36,276 nt of DNA from Zymomonas sp. (GCA_027489105.1 JAIYAJ010000226.1:1-36276), one strand, 5' to 3'. Shown: positions 1 through 7,951, counted from the first letter of the stretch. Translations and numbers: made by a program. The notes: generated by a model from the letters alone, not told the origin.

Positions 1-527
1 GAGATAAGCGCGGCGCGATCGAGCAGGCGGTCATCCTCGGCGACAGGCGTCGGGGTGAAGAGCCGGCGGAGCGGATCGACGGTTTCGAGCCGATCGCCAG
101 CGGCGGGGGCCGGTTTGGCGATGCCGCCGGCATAGAGCAGGCCGGCCTGGTCGAGATCGGCGATCCATGGGTTGATCGGGTGGGCGAGCGCCACCTTCAG
201 GCTGCCCGCCGCCACTTCGGCCTGCTGCGCCTCGTCGAGCAGCGGCACGGCCACGAGGGCGCTGTCGGCGAGCGGCTCGGAGACGTTGGCGCGGCCGAGC
301 TCGATCGCGATCAGTACCGCTTCGACCAGCCCCATGCCGAGGCCGCCCTGCGGTTCGGGCACGAGCAGGCCGGTCAGCCCCATGCCGACGAGGCCGTCCC
401 AGATGGCCGGATCGCGATTGCCGTCGGCGTCGAGGCGGCGGAGCACCTCGGGGCCATGTTCACCGCTCAGATAGTCGCGGATCGCCCCGCGGAGATCGAT
501 CTGGTCCTGGGTAAGACGGAAATCCAT
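1..527 (-). CDS. Acyl-CoA dehydrogenase, N-terminal part (cut by window edge)
   Basis: The first 175 residues of an acyl-CoA dehydrogenase; the rest lies beyond position 1. The start reads MDFRLTQDQIDLRGAIRDYL, the usual N-terminal helical entry of the family, followed by the GLTGLLVPEPQGGLGMG segment that matches the common 'G..G...PE..GG.G' pattern. The ATG at 527 is 13 bases after the stop of the upstream dehydrogenase, so the two are co-transcribed as the last visible genes of the ring C/D operon. Acyl-CoA dehydrogenases of steroid catabolism often work as alpha2-beta2 pairs encoded by neighbouring genes, so this one and the gene at 541-1692 may form one enzyme (inference). The flavin-binding and catalytic parts are not visible, so activity cannot be judged. 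Confidence 0.88.
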   Translation of the reverse strand, partial: MDFRLTQDQIDLRGAIRDYLSGEHGPEVLRRLDADGNRDPAIWDGLVGMGLTGLLVPEPQGGLGMGLVEAVLIAIELGRANVSEPLADSALVAVPLLDEAQQAEVAAGSLKVALAHPINPWIADLDQAGLLYAGGIAKPAPAAGDRLETVDPLRRLFTPTPVAEDDRLLDRAALI

Positions 528-540
528 GTGGCCGTCCCCC

Positions 541-1692
541 TCAGCGCGGCAGGCCGAGCAGGCGCTCGGCGATGATGTTGCGCTGGATCTCGTTCGATCC
601 CGCGTAGATCGGACCGGAGAGCGAGAAGATATAGCCCTCCAGCCAGTTGTTCTCGCTGCCATTGGCGAGCGAGCGCAGTTCGGCGCCGGCACCGAGCAGG
701 CTCATCGCCGCGCGGTGCGCCGCCCGGTCGAGTTCCGACCAGAGGATCTTGTTGAGGCTGGCCTCGGCGCCGATATGGCCGCCGGCCATCACCGTTGCGG
801 CGACGGAATAGGTGTTGAGCGTATAGGCCTCGGCATCCTGCCACGCCTGCAGCACCGCCTCGCGCGCCTGCGGCGACGCGGTGTCGCGGTGCTGACGATA
901 GAGCTCGACGAGCCGCTTCGCCATCGCCTGGAAGCGGGCGGGCGAGCGCAGCATCAGGCCGCGGTCGAAGCCGGCGGTCGCCATGTCGACGTTCCAGCCT
1001 TCGCCTTCGCCCGCGATGCGGTTCGCCACCGGCACGCGCACTTCGTCGAAGAAGAGCTCGGCGAAGCCCGGCTCGCCATGCAGCTGGCGGATCGGGCGGC
1101 GGGTGACGCCCGGGCTGTTGAGGTCGAACAGGATGAAGGACAGGCCCTTGTGCCGCTTCGAGTCCGGATCGGTCCGGAACAGGCCGAAGCCCCAGTCGGC
1201 GAAGGAGGCGCGGCTCGACCAGGTCTTCTGGCCGGTGACGACATAGTGGTCGCCGTCACGGACCGCGACGGTGCGGATCGCCGCCATGTCGGATCCGGCA
1301 TTGGGTTCGGACCAGGCCTGCGCCCACATCAGTTCGCCCTTCGCCATCGGCGTCAGGAAGCGGGCCTTCTGCTCATCGGTGCCATATTCCATGATCGTCG
1401 GGCCGAGCAGGAATATGCCGTTCTGGTTCGCGCGCAGCGGTGCCCCCGCGCCCCAATATTCCTCTTCGAAGATCAGCCAGCGGATCAGGTCGAGTCCGCG
1501 CCCGCCATAAGCTTCGGGCCAGGTGACCATGCCCCAATTGCCCGAGGCGAGCTTGCGCTCCCACTCGACATGCTGGTCATAGCCTTCGCGGCCTTCGAGC
1601 GTCTTGAGCGGCTGCGCGGGCACATTGGCGCGCATCCAGGCGCGCACCTCTGCGCGGAAGGCCTGTTGTTCGGTGGTGTAGGTCAGATCCAT
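541..1692 (-). CDS. Acyl-CoA dehydrogenase, FadE30-like
   Basis: A 383-residue FAD-dependent acyl-CoA dehydrogenase. Family signatures in order: WPEAYGGRGLD (about residues 58-68), the flavin-side segment AQAWSEPNAGSDMA, GQKTWSS, and the C-terminal IYAGSNEIQRNIIAERLLGLPR region. In many short-chain members the catalytic Glu sits in a YEGT motif; here that position is Ala (YAG), as I remember for FadE30-type enzymes, so the base must come from elsewhere or from a partner subunit. The ATG at 1692 lies two bases after the echA20 stop; a longer reading frame upstream runs through echA20 and is not the start. In actinobacteria FadE30 acts early in beta-oxidation of the HIP propionate side chain, which fits the ipd/echA20 neighbours. 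The exact FadE number is a guess. Confidence 0.9.
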   Translation of the reverse strand: MDLTYTTEQQAFRAEVRAWMRANVPAQPLKTLEGREGYDQHVEWERKLASGNWGMVTWPEAYGGRGLDLIRWLIFEEEYWGAGAPLRANQNGIFLLGPTIMEYGTDEQKARFLTPMAKGELMWAQAWSEPNAGSDMAAIRTVAVRDGDHYVVTGQKTWSSRASFADWGFGLFRTDPDSKRHKGLSFILFDLNSPGVTRRPIRQLHGEPGFAELFFDEVRVPVANRIAGEGEGWNVDMATAGFDRGLMLRSPARFQAMAKRLVELYRQHRDTASPQAREAVLQAWQDAEAYTLNTYSVAATVMAGGHIGAEASLNKILWSELDRAAHRAAMSLLGAGAELRSLANGSENNWLEGYIFSLSGPIYAGSNEIQRNIIAERLLGLPR

Positions 1693-1694
1693 GA

Positions 1695-2450
1695 TCAGAA
1701 GGTCGCCGCCTTGCCGGTCTCGACGAAGGCGTCGCGCGCCTTTTGCGAGTCCTCGTGCATGTACATTTCCAGGGTGAAGCCCTGCTCGAAGCGATAGCCA
1801 TGGTCGACGTCGCGCGGCTCGAGCCCGTTGAGCGCCTCCTTGGCGATCACCAGCGCCTTGCGGCTCTTGGACGCGATGACCGCGCAGAAGGCGCGCGCCT
1901 CCTCGACCAGCGCCTCGCGCGGCACGACCTTCTCGACCGCGCCCAGGCGATGCATCTCGGCGGCGGGGATGTTTCCGCCGGTGAAGAAGGCCGCGCGCAC
2001 CTTGTGCAGCGGCAGCATGCGCGACAGATGGCTGGCGCCGCCCATAGCGCCGCGATCGACCTCGGGCAGCGAGAAATAGGCGTCTTCGGCGGCAAAGATC
2101 GTGTCCGACGCACCGCAAATGCCGATGCCGCCGCCGATCACGAATTTGTGGACGGCGACCACCACCGGCACCTCGCAGTCGCGGACCGCCTTGAAGGTCA
2201 GGTAATTGCCCCGATTGAGGACCGTGATCCGCTCGGGATGGGCCTGCATCTCCTTGATGTCGACGCCGCCGCAGAAGCCGCGCGCGGTTTCGGCGGCGCG
2301 GATCAGGACGACGTTGACCTCGGGGTTGCGGCCGGCCTCGGTCACCATCGCGGGGATGCTGTTCCAGGTGGTGCTGTCGAAGGCGTTGACCGGGGGAACG
2401 TCGAAGACGATCTCGGCGATCCGGTCCTTGATGGTGGTCGTGATCGGCAT
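1695..2450 (-). CDS. echA20: EchA20-like ring-D hydrolase (crotonase family)
   Basis: A 251-residue crotonase-fold protein. Features: N-terminal MPITTTIKDRIAEIVFDVPP, PPVNAF, the oxyanion-hole strand with GVDIKEMQ, then FVIGGGIGICGASDTIFAAE and LPEVDRGAMGGASHLSRM. This order and wording closely resemble the M. tuberculosis EchA20 I remember. EchA20 is not a hydratase: it hydrolytically opens steroid ring D of a bicyclic indene-carboxyl-CoA, the step before IpdAB. It sits directly after ipdC, sharing one base in a TGATG overlap, and two bases before the FadE30-like gene. The ATG at 2450 is chosen because it coincides with the ipdC stop and matches the family N-terminus. Confidence in the family is very high and in the EchA20 role high. 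Confidence 0.93.
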   Translation of the reverse strand: MPITTTIKDRIAEIVFDVPPVNAFDSTTWNSIPAMVTEAGRNPEVNVVLIRAAETARGFCGGVDIKEMQAHPERITVLNRGNYLTFKAVRDCEVPVVVAVHKFVIGGGIGICGASDTIFAAEDAYFSLPEVDRGAMGGASHLSRMLPLHKVRAAFFTGGNIPAAEMHRLGAVEKVVPREALVEEARAFCAVIASKSRKALVIAKEALNGLEPRDVDHGYRFEQGFTLEMYMHEDSQKARDAFVETGKAATF

Positions 2451-3529
2451 CAGCGGGCTCCGGAGGAGAGGGAGGCGAGCGCGGCCAGTCTCTGGTGCGC
2501 TTCGGCCATGATGGATTCGATAAGCTGTTCGCAGGTCGGCAGGTCGCCGAGCCGACCGGCGACGACGCCCGTCGCCATCAGCCCGCCATCGGCATCGCCG
2601 TCGACCACCGCGCGCTGGATCAGCATCGGCGCAGCGGCGGCCATCATCGCCTGGGGCAGGCTGAGCCCGCCATGGCTGGTCATGCCCTTGGCGGCCTTGA
2701 GCATGTCGGCATAGCTCGCTTTGGTCTGGCGCTTCATCTGCAGGCCGCTTTCCACCGCGCGGCGCCACAGGCCGATCCCGCTCGATCGCTCGATCCGGTC
2801 GAGCGCCTGGTTGCGGATCATCCGCTGCGGCAGGCCGTCGACCTTGGTTGAGACGGTGATGTCGTCGGTCCCGGCCTTGACGTAGCGCGCCTTGACGTTC
2901 GCGGGCGGCGCGCTTTCCTGGGTCATCAGGAAACGCGTACCCATCGCGATGCCCGCCGCCCCGAAGGCGAGCGCCGCCGCGAGGCCTCGACCATCGCCGA
3001 AGCCGCCCGCCGCGATCACCGGAACCTGCACGGCGTCTAGCACCTGTGGCAGCAGGATCGTCGTCGGCACCGAGCCGGTATGCCCGCCGCCTTCGCCGCC
3101 CTGCACCGTCACCATGTCGACGCCCATCTGCACCATCTTCTGGGCGTGCTTGGCCGCGCCGATCGTGGGCATGCAGAGGATGCCGGCTTCCTTGAAGCGG
3201 GCGATCATCTTCGCGTCGGGACCGCGTCCGAAGCTGACGGCTCGAACCTGGGGCGCATTCTCCAGGATCGCCTCGACGATCTCGGCCGCACCCGGCTGGA
3301 AGGAGTGGAAGTTCACGCCGAAGGGCTTGTCGGTTCCGGCGCGCACCTCGGCAATCGCCTTGCGCGCCTCGTCGGGCGTCATCACCGCCGCCGCGAGGAA
3401 GCCGAAGGCGCCCGCGTTCGAGGTCGCGATGACGAGCGGCGGCGTGGCGACCCAGCCCATCGCCGTCTGGACGATGGGGTAACGGCAGCCGAGCAAGCGG
3501 GTGAGGGGGGTGTCGATCGGATCAGCCAT
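2450..3529 (-). CDS. ipdC: IpdC-like flavin oxidoreductase (nitronate monooxygenase family)
   Basis: A 359-residue TIM-barrel FMN protein of the 2-nitropropane dioxygenase/nitronate monooxygenase fold. Visible signatures are IVQTAMGWVA near the N-terminus, NAGAFGFLAAA, KPFGVNFHS, IGAAKHAQK, the flavin phosphate-binding VQGGEGGGHTG, and AAGGFGDGRGLAAALAFGA followed by GTRFLMTQES. The protein closely follows IpdC of actinobacterial steroid clusters, which performs an oxidoreduction in ring C/D degradation that leads to the EchA20 substrate. The gene lies three bases after the thiolase-like gene and shares one base with echA20, the same ipdC/echA20 association as in the actinobacterial HIP regulon. 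A generic nitronate monooxygenase is the alternative, but the neighbours argue against it. Confidence 0.92.
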   Translation of the reverse strand: MADPIDTPLTRLLGCRYPIVQTAMGWVATPPLVIATSNAGAFGFLAAAVMTPDEARKAIAEVRAGTDKPFGVNFHSFQPGAAEIVEAILENAPQVRAVSFGRGPDAKMIARFKEAGILCMPTIGAAKHAQKMVQMGVDMVTVQGGEGGGHTGSVPTTILLPQVLDAVQVPVIAAGGFGDGRGLAAALAFGAAGIAMGTRFLMTQESAPPANVKARYVKAGTDDITVSTKVDGLPQRMIRNQALDRIERSSGIGLWRRAVESGLQMKRQTKASYADMLKAAKGMTSHGGLSLPQAMMAAAAPMLIQRAVVDGDADGGLMATGVVAGRLGDLPTCEQLIESIMAEAHQRLAALASLSSGAR

Positions 3530-3532
3530 GGC

Positions 3533-4714
3533 TCACCGCTTCAGGATGACCGAGGAGCCATGCCCGAACAGCCCCTGGTTGGCGGTGATGCCGACCTTCG
3601 CCCCTTCGACCTGGCGTTCGCCGGCCTCGCCGCGCAGCTGCCAGGTCAGTTCGCACACCTGCGCGATCGCCTGAGCTGGAACCGCCTCGCCGAAACAGGC
3701 GAGACCGCCCGACGGGTTGATCGGCATGCGCCCGCCGATGCGGGTTGCGCCGTCGCGGGTCAGCCCGGCGGCCTCGCCACGCGCGCAGAGGCCCAGATCC
3801 TCGATCCAGTCGAGTTCGAGCGCGGTCGACAGGTCATAGACCTCGGCGACCGACACGTCCTCGGGACCCATGCCCGCTTCGGCATAGGCCTTGGCGGGCA
3901 GGGCGGCACGGAAGCTGTGCGCTTCCGCGACGACGGCGCTGTCGGTGGCGAGATCGGGCATCTCGATGATCGCCGATGCGAAGGTGGGCGTGACCGTGGA
4001 GATGGCCGCGATCTTCGGCGCGTCGATCTTGCCGATCTTGCGGGCGAAAGCAGCACTCGCGACGATCAGCGCCGCGCCGCCGTCGGAGGTCGCGCAGACG
4101 TCCATAAGGCGCAGCGGATTGGCCACCATCGGCGAGGCCGCGACGTCCTCCATCGTGAACGCCTTGCGATAGCGCGCCCGTTCATTGGTCAGGCCGTGCT
4201 GCGCATTCTTGATCTTCACCCGCGCGAAGTCGTCCTGCGTGTCGCCGTAGATTTCCATGCGACGGCGGGCATAGAGCGCGAAATAGGTCGGGTTCGTGAT
4301 GCCGACGCGGAAGCGCACCCAGTCCGGATCGTCCGGACGCTCGCCCTTTGCGGGAGCGAGAAAGCCCTTGGGGGTGGTGTCGGCGCCGATCACCAGCGCG
4401 ACATCGGCCTGTCCGCTCAGGATGCGCGAGCGCGCAGCCGTCAGCGCCTGCGATCCGCTGGCGCAGGCGGCATAGCTGGTCTGCACCTCGGCACCCTGCC
4501 AGCCCAGCGCCTGGGCGAAGGTCGCGCCCGCCACATAGCCCGGATAGCCGCAGCGCATCGTGGCGGCGCCCGATACGAATTGCACGTCGCGCCAGTCGAT
4601 GCCCGCATCGCGCAGCGCTTCCTGCGCGGCGGCGACGCCATAGCCGACGAAATTGCGACCCCATTTGCCCCAGGGGTGCATGCCGGCGCCGATGATGACG
4701 ACATCCTCGCTCAT
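3533..4714 (-). CDS. Thiolase-fold lipid-transfer-type protein (Ltp/SCP-x family), possible lyase
   Basis: A 393-residue thiolase-superfamily protein of the lipid-transfer (Ltp, SCP-x thiolase) branch. The nucleophilic cysteine position is kept (YAACASGSQAL, Cys84). The usual VHD motif reads VYD (VAEVYDLSTALEL), and the C-terminal NPSGG is followed by LACFGEAVPAQ instead of the GHP.GATG motif, so the histidine of a true thiolase is missing. These changes are reminiscent of Ltp2-type steroid retro-aldolases, which need a DUF35 partner; here a DUF35 gene overlaps the start by four bases (ATGA). The likely role is carbon-carbon cleavage of a steroid-derived acyl-CoA, but Ltp3/Ltp4-like functions of unknown chemistry are equally possible. 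The ATG at 4714 is chosen for the overlap and the family N-terminus; a longer upstream frame is not used. Confidence 0.88.
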   Translation of the reverse strand: MSEDVVIIGAGMHPWGKWGRNFVGYGVAAAQEALRDAGIDWRDVQFVSGAATMRCGYPGYVAGATFAQALGWQGAEVQTSYAACASGSQALTAARSRILSGQADVALVIGADTTPKGFLAPAKGERPDDPDWVRFRVGITNPTYFALYARRRMEIYGDTQDDFARVKIKNAQHGLTNERARYRKAFTMEDVAASPMVANPLRLMDVCATSDGGAALIVASAAFARKIGKIDAPKIAAISTVTPTFASAIIEMPDLATDSAVVAEAHSFRAALPAKAYAEAGMGPEDVSVAEVYDLSTALELDWIEDLGLCARGEAAGLTRDGATRIGGRMPINPSGGLACFGEAVPAQAIAQVCELTWQLRGEAGERQVEGAKVGITANQGLFGHGSSVILKR

Positions 4715-5148
4715 CGCGCGTCCTCCATCGGCTTCCATTTCCAGACGAGCTTGCCCTTCGGGTCGACCGCGTCGGGGATCGTCTCGACGACCAGTTCCAT
4801 CGGCAGGCCGGCGCGCAGCGCGTCGACGCCGACGCCTTCGACCACCTGCCCCAGCACGATCATCTTCTCGCGGTCGAGTTCGACTGCGGCGATGGCGTAG
4901 GGGATGAAAGGATCGGCCGCGATATAGGGTTCGGGCGGGGTATAGCAGGCGTCGGTGAACGACCACAGCTTGCCCGTCCGCGACAGCTCCACCGTCTCGA
5001 ACTGCGTGCTCTCGCAGGCCGGGTTGCGGCAGAACGTCTCCAGCTTCGGAAAATAATAGGTGCCGCAGGCCGAGCAGCGGCTGCCGATCAGATGCGGTTC
5101 GGGGCCGGTGGTGAACCAGCCCGGCAGGACGGGATCGGCTTCGCTCAT
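4711..5148 (-). CDS. DUF35 OB-fold / zinc-ribbon acyl-CoA-associated protein
   Basis: A 145-residue protein with an N-terminal rubredoxin-like zinc ribbon (Cys25, Cys28, Cys40, Cys45 in a CSAC ... CRNPAC arrangement) and a C-terminal OB fold (about residues 55-140), the DUF35 architecture. Members bind acyl-CoA or serve as obligatory partners of thiolase-fold enzymes; in steroid pathways the DUF35 domain of ChsH2 binds the aldolase Ltp2. The gene overlaps ipdB upstream and the thiolase-like gene downstream by four bases each (ATGA), so the DUF35/thiolase pair is translationally coupled and probably forms one complex. All four zinc ligands are present. The exact reaction of the pair is not known. 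Confidence 0.9.
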   Translation of the reverse strand: MSEADPVLPGWFTTGPEPHLIGSRCSACGTYYFPKLETFCRNPACESTQFETVELSRTGKLWSFTDACYTPPEPYIAADPFIPYAIAAVELDREKMIVLGQVVEGVGVDALRAGLPMELVVETIPDAVDPKGKLVWKWKPMEDAR

Positions 5149-5942
5149 CCGCGCGTCCCCGAAGGATTGCCCTTGATCACGGTCGCGCGGATGTTGTGCG
5201 GATCGAGGCGGGCGATGATCTCCAGTTGCTCTGCGGTCGGCGCGGGCGTCGTCGGTGGAGTGCCATCGACGATCAGGTCGAACCCGGTCGCGGCCTTGAC
5301 CTCGTCGACGGTGACGCCGTGGTGCAGCGACACGAGGCGGATCGCATGGTCAGGCCCACCGAAGTCCATGACGCAGAGATTGGTGACGATGAAGCGGAGC
5401 TCGACCCCGCTGAAATCGGCACCGGCGAGCCGCCGCGCGGGGTTGTAGCCGACGCTGGAGACCGAATCGACTTCGCCGGGCACGAAGATGCGGGTCGAGT
5501 GGGCGGGCACGAACATCGAGTTGATGTGGTGGATCGTGTTGCCCGGAAAGCCGCGCGCGCCCAGCATCTGGACCTTCGGCTTCTCGAAGCTGCCGCCGAT
5601 ATAGGACAGGTTCATCTGCCCGAAGCGGTCGATCTGGATCGGCGAGACAACCGCATGGCGCTTGCCGGTCCACACCGCGCTGTCGAAATAGCGCGAGAAG
5701 GGCAGATAGCCGGAGGGCTTGCGATCGTCATAGCCGCGCGGCCCGATCGGCACCGGATCCTCGACGAGATAGGCCTCGCCGTCGGTCATCAGCAGTTCGG
5801 GTGCATGGGTGCTCTTGGCGAGGCTCGCGCCGAGGCGCGGGAGCGGGCCGATGCCGGTGGCGACGATCTCGCCATTGTCCCGATAGAGTTCGGAGCAGGC
5901 GACGATCAGCAGTTCGGCGAGTGTATGGTCTGGCGCGGTCAT
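5145..5942 (-). CDS. ipdB: IpdB, beta subunit of ring-C opening CoA-transferase-like hydrolase
   Basis: A 265-residue class I CoA-transferase-fold beta subunit. Recognisable segments: TLAELLIVACSELYRD, LLMTDGEAYLVED, the RYFDSAVWTGKRHAVVSP region, GARGFPGNTIHHINS, and CVMDFGGPDHAIRLVSLHHGVT. These are the landmarks of actinobacterial IpdB. IpdAB is not a CoA transferase: it hydrolytically cleaves ring C of a cyclohexenyl-CoA intermediate late in steroid degradation. The ATG at 5942, ten bases after the ipdA stop, gives MTAPDHTLAEL, which fits the family; the longer frame upstream runs into ipdA and is rejected. The 3' end overlaps the DUF35 gene by four bases. Confidence 0.93.
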   Translation of the reverse strand: MTAPDHTLAELLIVACSELYRDNGEIVATGIGPLPRLGASLAKSTHAPELLMTDGEAYLVEDPVPIGPRGYDDRKPSGYLPFSRYFDSAVWTGKRHAVVSPIQIDRFGQMNLSYIGGSFEKPKVQMLGARGFPGNTIHHINSMFVPAHSTRIFVPGEVDSVSSVGYNPARRLAGADFSGVELRFIVTNLCVMDFGGPDHAIRLVSLHHGVTVDEVKAATGFDLIVDGTPPTTPAPTAEQLEIIARLDPHNIRATVIKGNPSGTRG

Positions 5943-5952
5943 CGCGTCGTCC

Positions 5953-6843
5953 TCAGAAGATCGGGAAGGGCAGCTTGGAGATCGCTTCGATCCCACCGGC
6001 CTGCGCAAGATAATGGGCCTCGTCGGGGCCGACCTTTTCATCGCGATAGCGATCCCAGCCGCCCTCTTCGGCGGCGCTGGCGGCATAGGCCTTCAGCGCA
6101 GCCATGTCCCAGCCATAGGATGGCGGCATCGAGGTCGGGTGCGCCCCGCCGGGGGCTTCCACGACATGCTGGACGAAGCAGCGCTCGAACAGATTGGCCT
6201 TGGCGTCTTCCGGATAGCTGTGGTCGAGCCGGTCGACGACCTCCTCGGCGGAGATGGCGACTTCCTTCGCCGCCTTGGCGAACCAGTCGTCATAATAGGT
6301 GTCGGGGCCGAGCGCCTGGCTGTTGCCCATGCGGTCGGCGCGGTGGACGTGGATCAGCGCGAAATCGAGCGGGATGGCGGGCATCGCCAGCAGAACCTCA
6401 CCGTCGTCATAGGGAGAGGCGACCGTCTTGAAGCCGCCCTGCTCGAACACGTCGGTGCCCAGGCCGACGCGTGTCGGGAGGAAGGGCAGGCGCAGCGCCG
6501 CAGCCTTCAGACCCCATTGCAGCATGCCCTCGTCGAGCTCGAGCACCTCGAGCCCGCCGGCTTCGCGCGCCTTGCGGAAATAGGGTTCGAGCGGGATCGC
6601 GTCGAGCGACACGAAGCCGTAGATCACTTTGCGCACCTTGCCCGCCGCCAGCAGCATGCCCACTTCGGGGCCGCCATAGGTGACGATGGTCAGGTCTTTC
6701 AGATCGCTGCGGAGCAGGGCGCGCACCAGCGCCATCGGCTTGCGGCGCGGGCCCCAGCCGCCGATGCCGATCGTCATCCCGTCGCGGAGCTTGCCGATGA
6801 CGGCGTCGGCAGATGTTCTCTTGTCGAAAGTCTTGGTCGTCAC
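5953..6843 (-). CDS. ipdA: IpdA, alpha subunit of ring-C opening CoA-transferase-like hydrolase
   Basis: A 296-residue class I CoA-transferase-fold alpha subunit with DGMTIGIGGWGPRRKPMALV near the N-terminus, IVTYGGPEVGMLLAAGKV, YGFVSLDAIPLEPYF, and the LDEGMLQWGLKAAA segment. It matches actinobacterial IpdA as I remember it. With the GTG start at 6843 the acidic residue of the DEGM motif falls at position 105, the number I recall for the essential Glu of IpdA. The start is not certain: ATG at 6858 or GTG at 6870 would add five or nine residues. I chose 6843 because it gives a four-base GTGA overlap with the dioxygenase gene and the closest fit to family length. IpdA and IpdB form a heteromeric enzyme. 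Confidence 0.92.
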   Translation of the reverse strand: MTTKTFDKRTSADAVIGKLRDGMTIGIGGWGPRRKPMALVRALLRSDLKDLTIVTYGGPEVGMLLAAGKVRKVIYGFVSLDAIPLEPYFRKAREAGGLEVLELDEGMLQWGLKAAALRLPFLPTRVGLGTDVFEQGGFKTVASPYDDGEVLLAMPAIPLDFALIHVHRADRMGNSQALGPDTYYDDWFAKAAKEVAISAEEVVDRLDHSYPEDAKANLFERCFVQHVVEAPGGAHPTSMPPSYGWDMAALKAYAASAAEEGGWDRYRDEKVGPDEAHYLAQAGGIEAISKLPFPIF

Positions 6844-7733
6844 GCTCCGAAATCCCATTTGTGGCCCCACAGGTCCTCTTTGATAGTGAAGGTCGGGGTC
6901 ACGGTGGTCCAGTCAACGGTCTGTTCACCACCACAGCCGAATTCGATGTCGAATCCGGATGGCGTCCGCATGTAGAAGCTGATCATCTTGTCGTTGGTGT
7001 GCCGCCCCAGCGTGGACGAGATGTGCACGCCGGCGGCCAGTGCGCGGTCGAGCGCCAGGCCGACATCGTCGATCGAGGGCACCTCGACCATCGTGTGGAT
7101 CAGGCCCGACGGGGCGGGAAACTCGCCGACGGCCACCGTGTGGTGGCGCGGGCCGCTGGCATGCATGAAGGATATGCCCAGGCCAGTTTCGGGGCCGCCG
7201 GGGAAATGCACGCGCATCTCGTCGCTGTCGCCGAAGCCGAGCAGCTCCTTGTAGAAGCGGCGGGTGTCGTCATAGCAGCTGGTCGGCACGACCACATGGC
7301 CGAACCCCATCTCGCCGGTGACGAAACCGGGCACGCCGACGGGCGACACGAAGGGCGTACCCGCCACGACATTGCCCCAGACCAGTTCGATCCGGTTGCC
7401 GGCCGGATCGGCGAGCGAGGCGATGCCCCGCACATGGCGGTCGGCGGCCAGAGCGGCGTCCCCGCGCTCCACGGCGACCCCGGCCTTGTCGAGCTTGTCC
7501 AGAACGGCGGCCCAGGCCTCCTCCGAGGGGCATTCCAGCCCGGCGCAGAGATATTTCTCCTGCTCGCCCTTCTCGATGCGGAAGCGCCAGGGGCGTCCGT
7601 CGAGCCGCAGCATCAGCCGGTCTTCGGTCGAATCGGGCGTGGCGGCAGCCCCCACCACCTGTTCGCCAAATCGGCGCCAGGCCCCGACATCGCGTGTCTC
7701 GACGCGAATATAGGCCAGCGATCGTACGGCCAT
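6840..7733 (-). CDS. Type I extradiol (catechol meta-cleavage) dioxygenase, HsaC/BphC-like
   Basis: A 297-residue two-domain VOC-fold dioxygenase. The 2-His-1-carboxylate iron site is intact: His146 in MGFGHVVV, His197 or His198 in PRHHTVAV, Glu264 in GFDIEFG. The second-shell GRHTNDKM (His245) and Tyr254 in ISFYM are also present. The closest known types are HsaC/TesB (cleavage of the 3,4-dihydroxy-seco steroid ring A) and BphC (biphenyl); an estrogen catechol dioxygenase is another option. It is the first gene of the ipd operon, so the meta-cleavage step is co-expressed with ring C/D degradation. The start ATG at 7733 follows an AAGGACG ribosome-binding site; a frame extension upstream (MRGGERT) lacks support. 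Substrate assignment is inference from context. Confidence 0.92.
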   Translation of the reverse strand: MAVRSLAYIRVETRDVGAWRRFGEQVVGAAATPDSTEDRLMLRLDGRPWRFRIEKGEQEKYLCAGLECPSEEAWAAVLDKLDKAGVAVERGDAALAADRHVRGIASLADPAGNRIELVWGNVVAGTPFVSPVGVPGFVTGEMGFGHVVVPTSCYDDTRRFYKELLGFGDSDEMRVHFPGGPETGLGISFMHASGPRHHTVAVGEFPAPSGLIHTMVEVPSIDDVGLALDRALAAGVHISSTLGRHTNDKMISFYMRTPSGFDIEFGCGGEQTVDWTTVTPTFTIKEDLWGHKWDFGA

Positions 7734-7810
7734 CGTCCTTTCCCCTCCCCGCACCTCTTACTTTCGCGTTCGGGTCTATCGGCGCACCCGCATCCTTTCA
7801 AGCACTTTAC

Positions 7811-7860
7811 GTTATGAAAATTCGAATTTGGTACGCACATTGTTAGCGAAAGGGCATAAC
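7811..7860. promoter_or_regulatory. Divergent control region, palindrome and outer inverted arms
   Basis: The 260-base gap between the dioxygenase gene (minus) and the TetR gene (plus) holds a perfect 12-base palindrome AAATTCGAATTT (7818-7829), and outer arms GTTATG (7811-7816) and CATAAC (7855-7860). A TACGCA (7832-7837) resembling the boxes elsewhere in the window lies just beside the palindrome. The position suits an operator for the ipd operon; the binding protein is not known. No convincing -35/-10 pair was found for the minus strand. Confidence 0.4.
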
Positions 7861-7894
7861 GCCAGTAGCTCGCGGAAAAGCGGAGCTATGTCGC

Positions 7895-7951
7895 TTGCGG
7901 TGCCCATCGCTCTCGCCTTAATATTGGTAAGCGGTTTCGCACCCTGCGAAA
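7895..7951 (+). promoter_or_regulatory. Putative TetR-gene promoter and adjacent inverted repeat
   Basis: A weak promoter-like pair TTGCGG (7895-7900) and TTAATA (7918-7923) with a 17-base spacer precedes the TetR gene. Just downstream lies an inverted repeat TTTCGC-ACCCT-GCGAAA (7935-7951), the size and place expected of an autoregulatory TetR operator. This is sequence pattern only. Confidence 0.35.

Noticed and set aside
541..2118. A longer start for the FadE30-like gene
   Set aside because: The extension would read through echA20 in another frame; ATG 1692 gives the family N-terminus and a two-base gap.
3080..4900. A 606-codon plus-strand open frame
   Set aside because: It is antisense to ipdC, the thiolase-like gene and the DUF35 gene, all of which have clear motifs and coupled starts.
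7811..7833. A sigma-70 promoter for the ipd operon at CATAAC
   Set aside because: The hexamer 17 bases upstream is ATGTGC, too far from the consensus; kept only as part of the control region.
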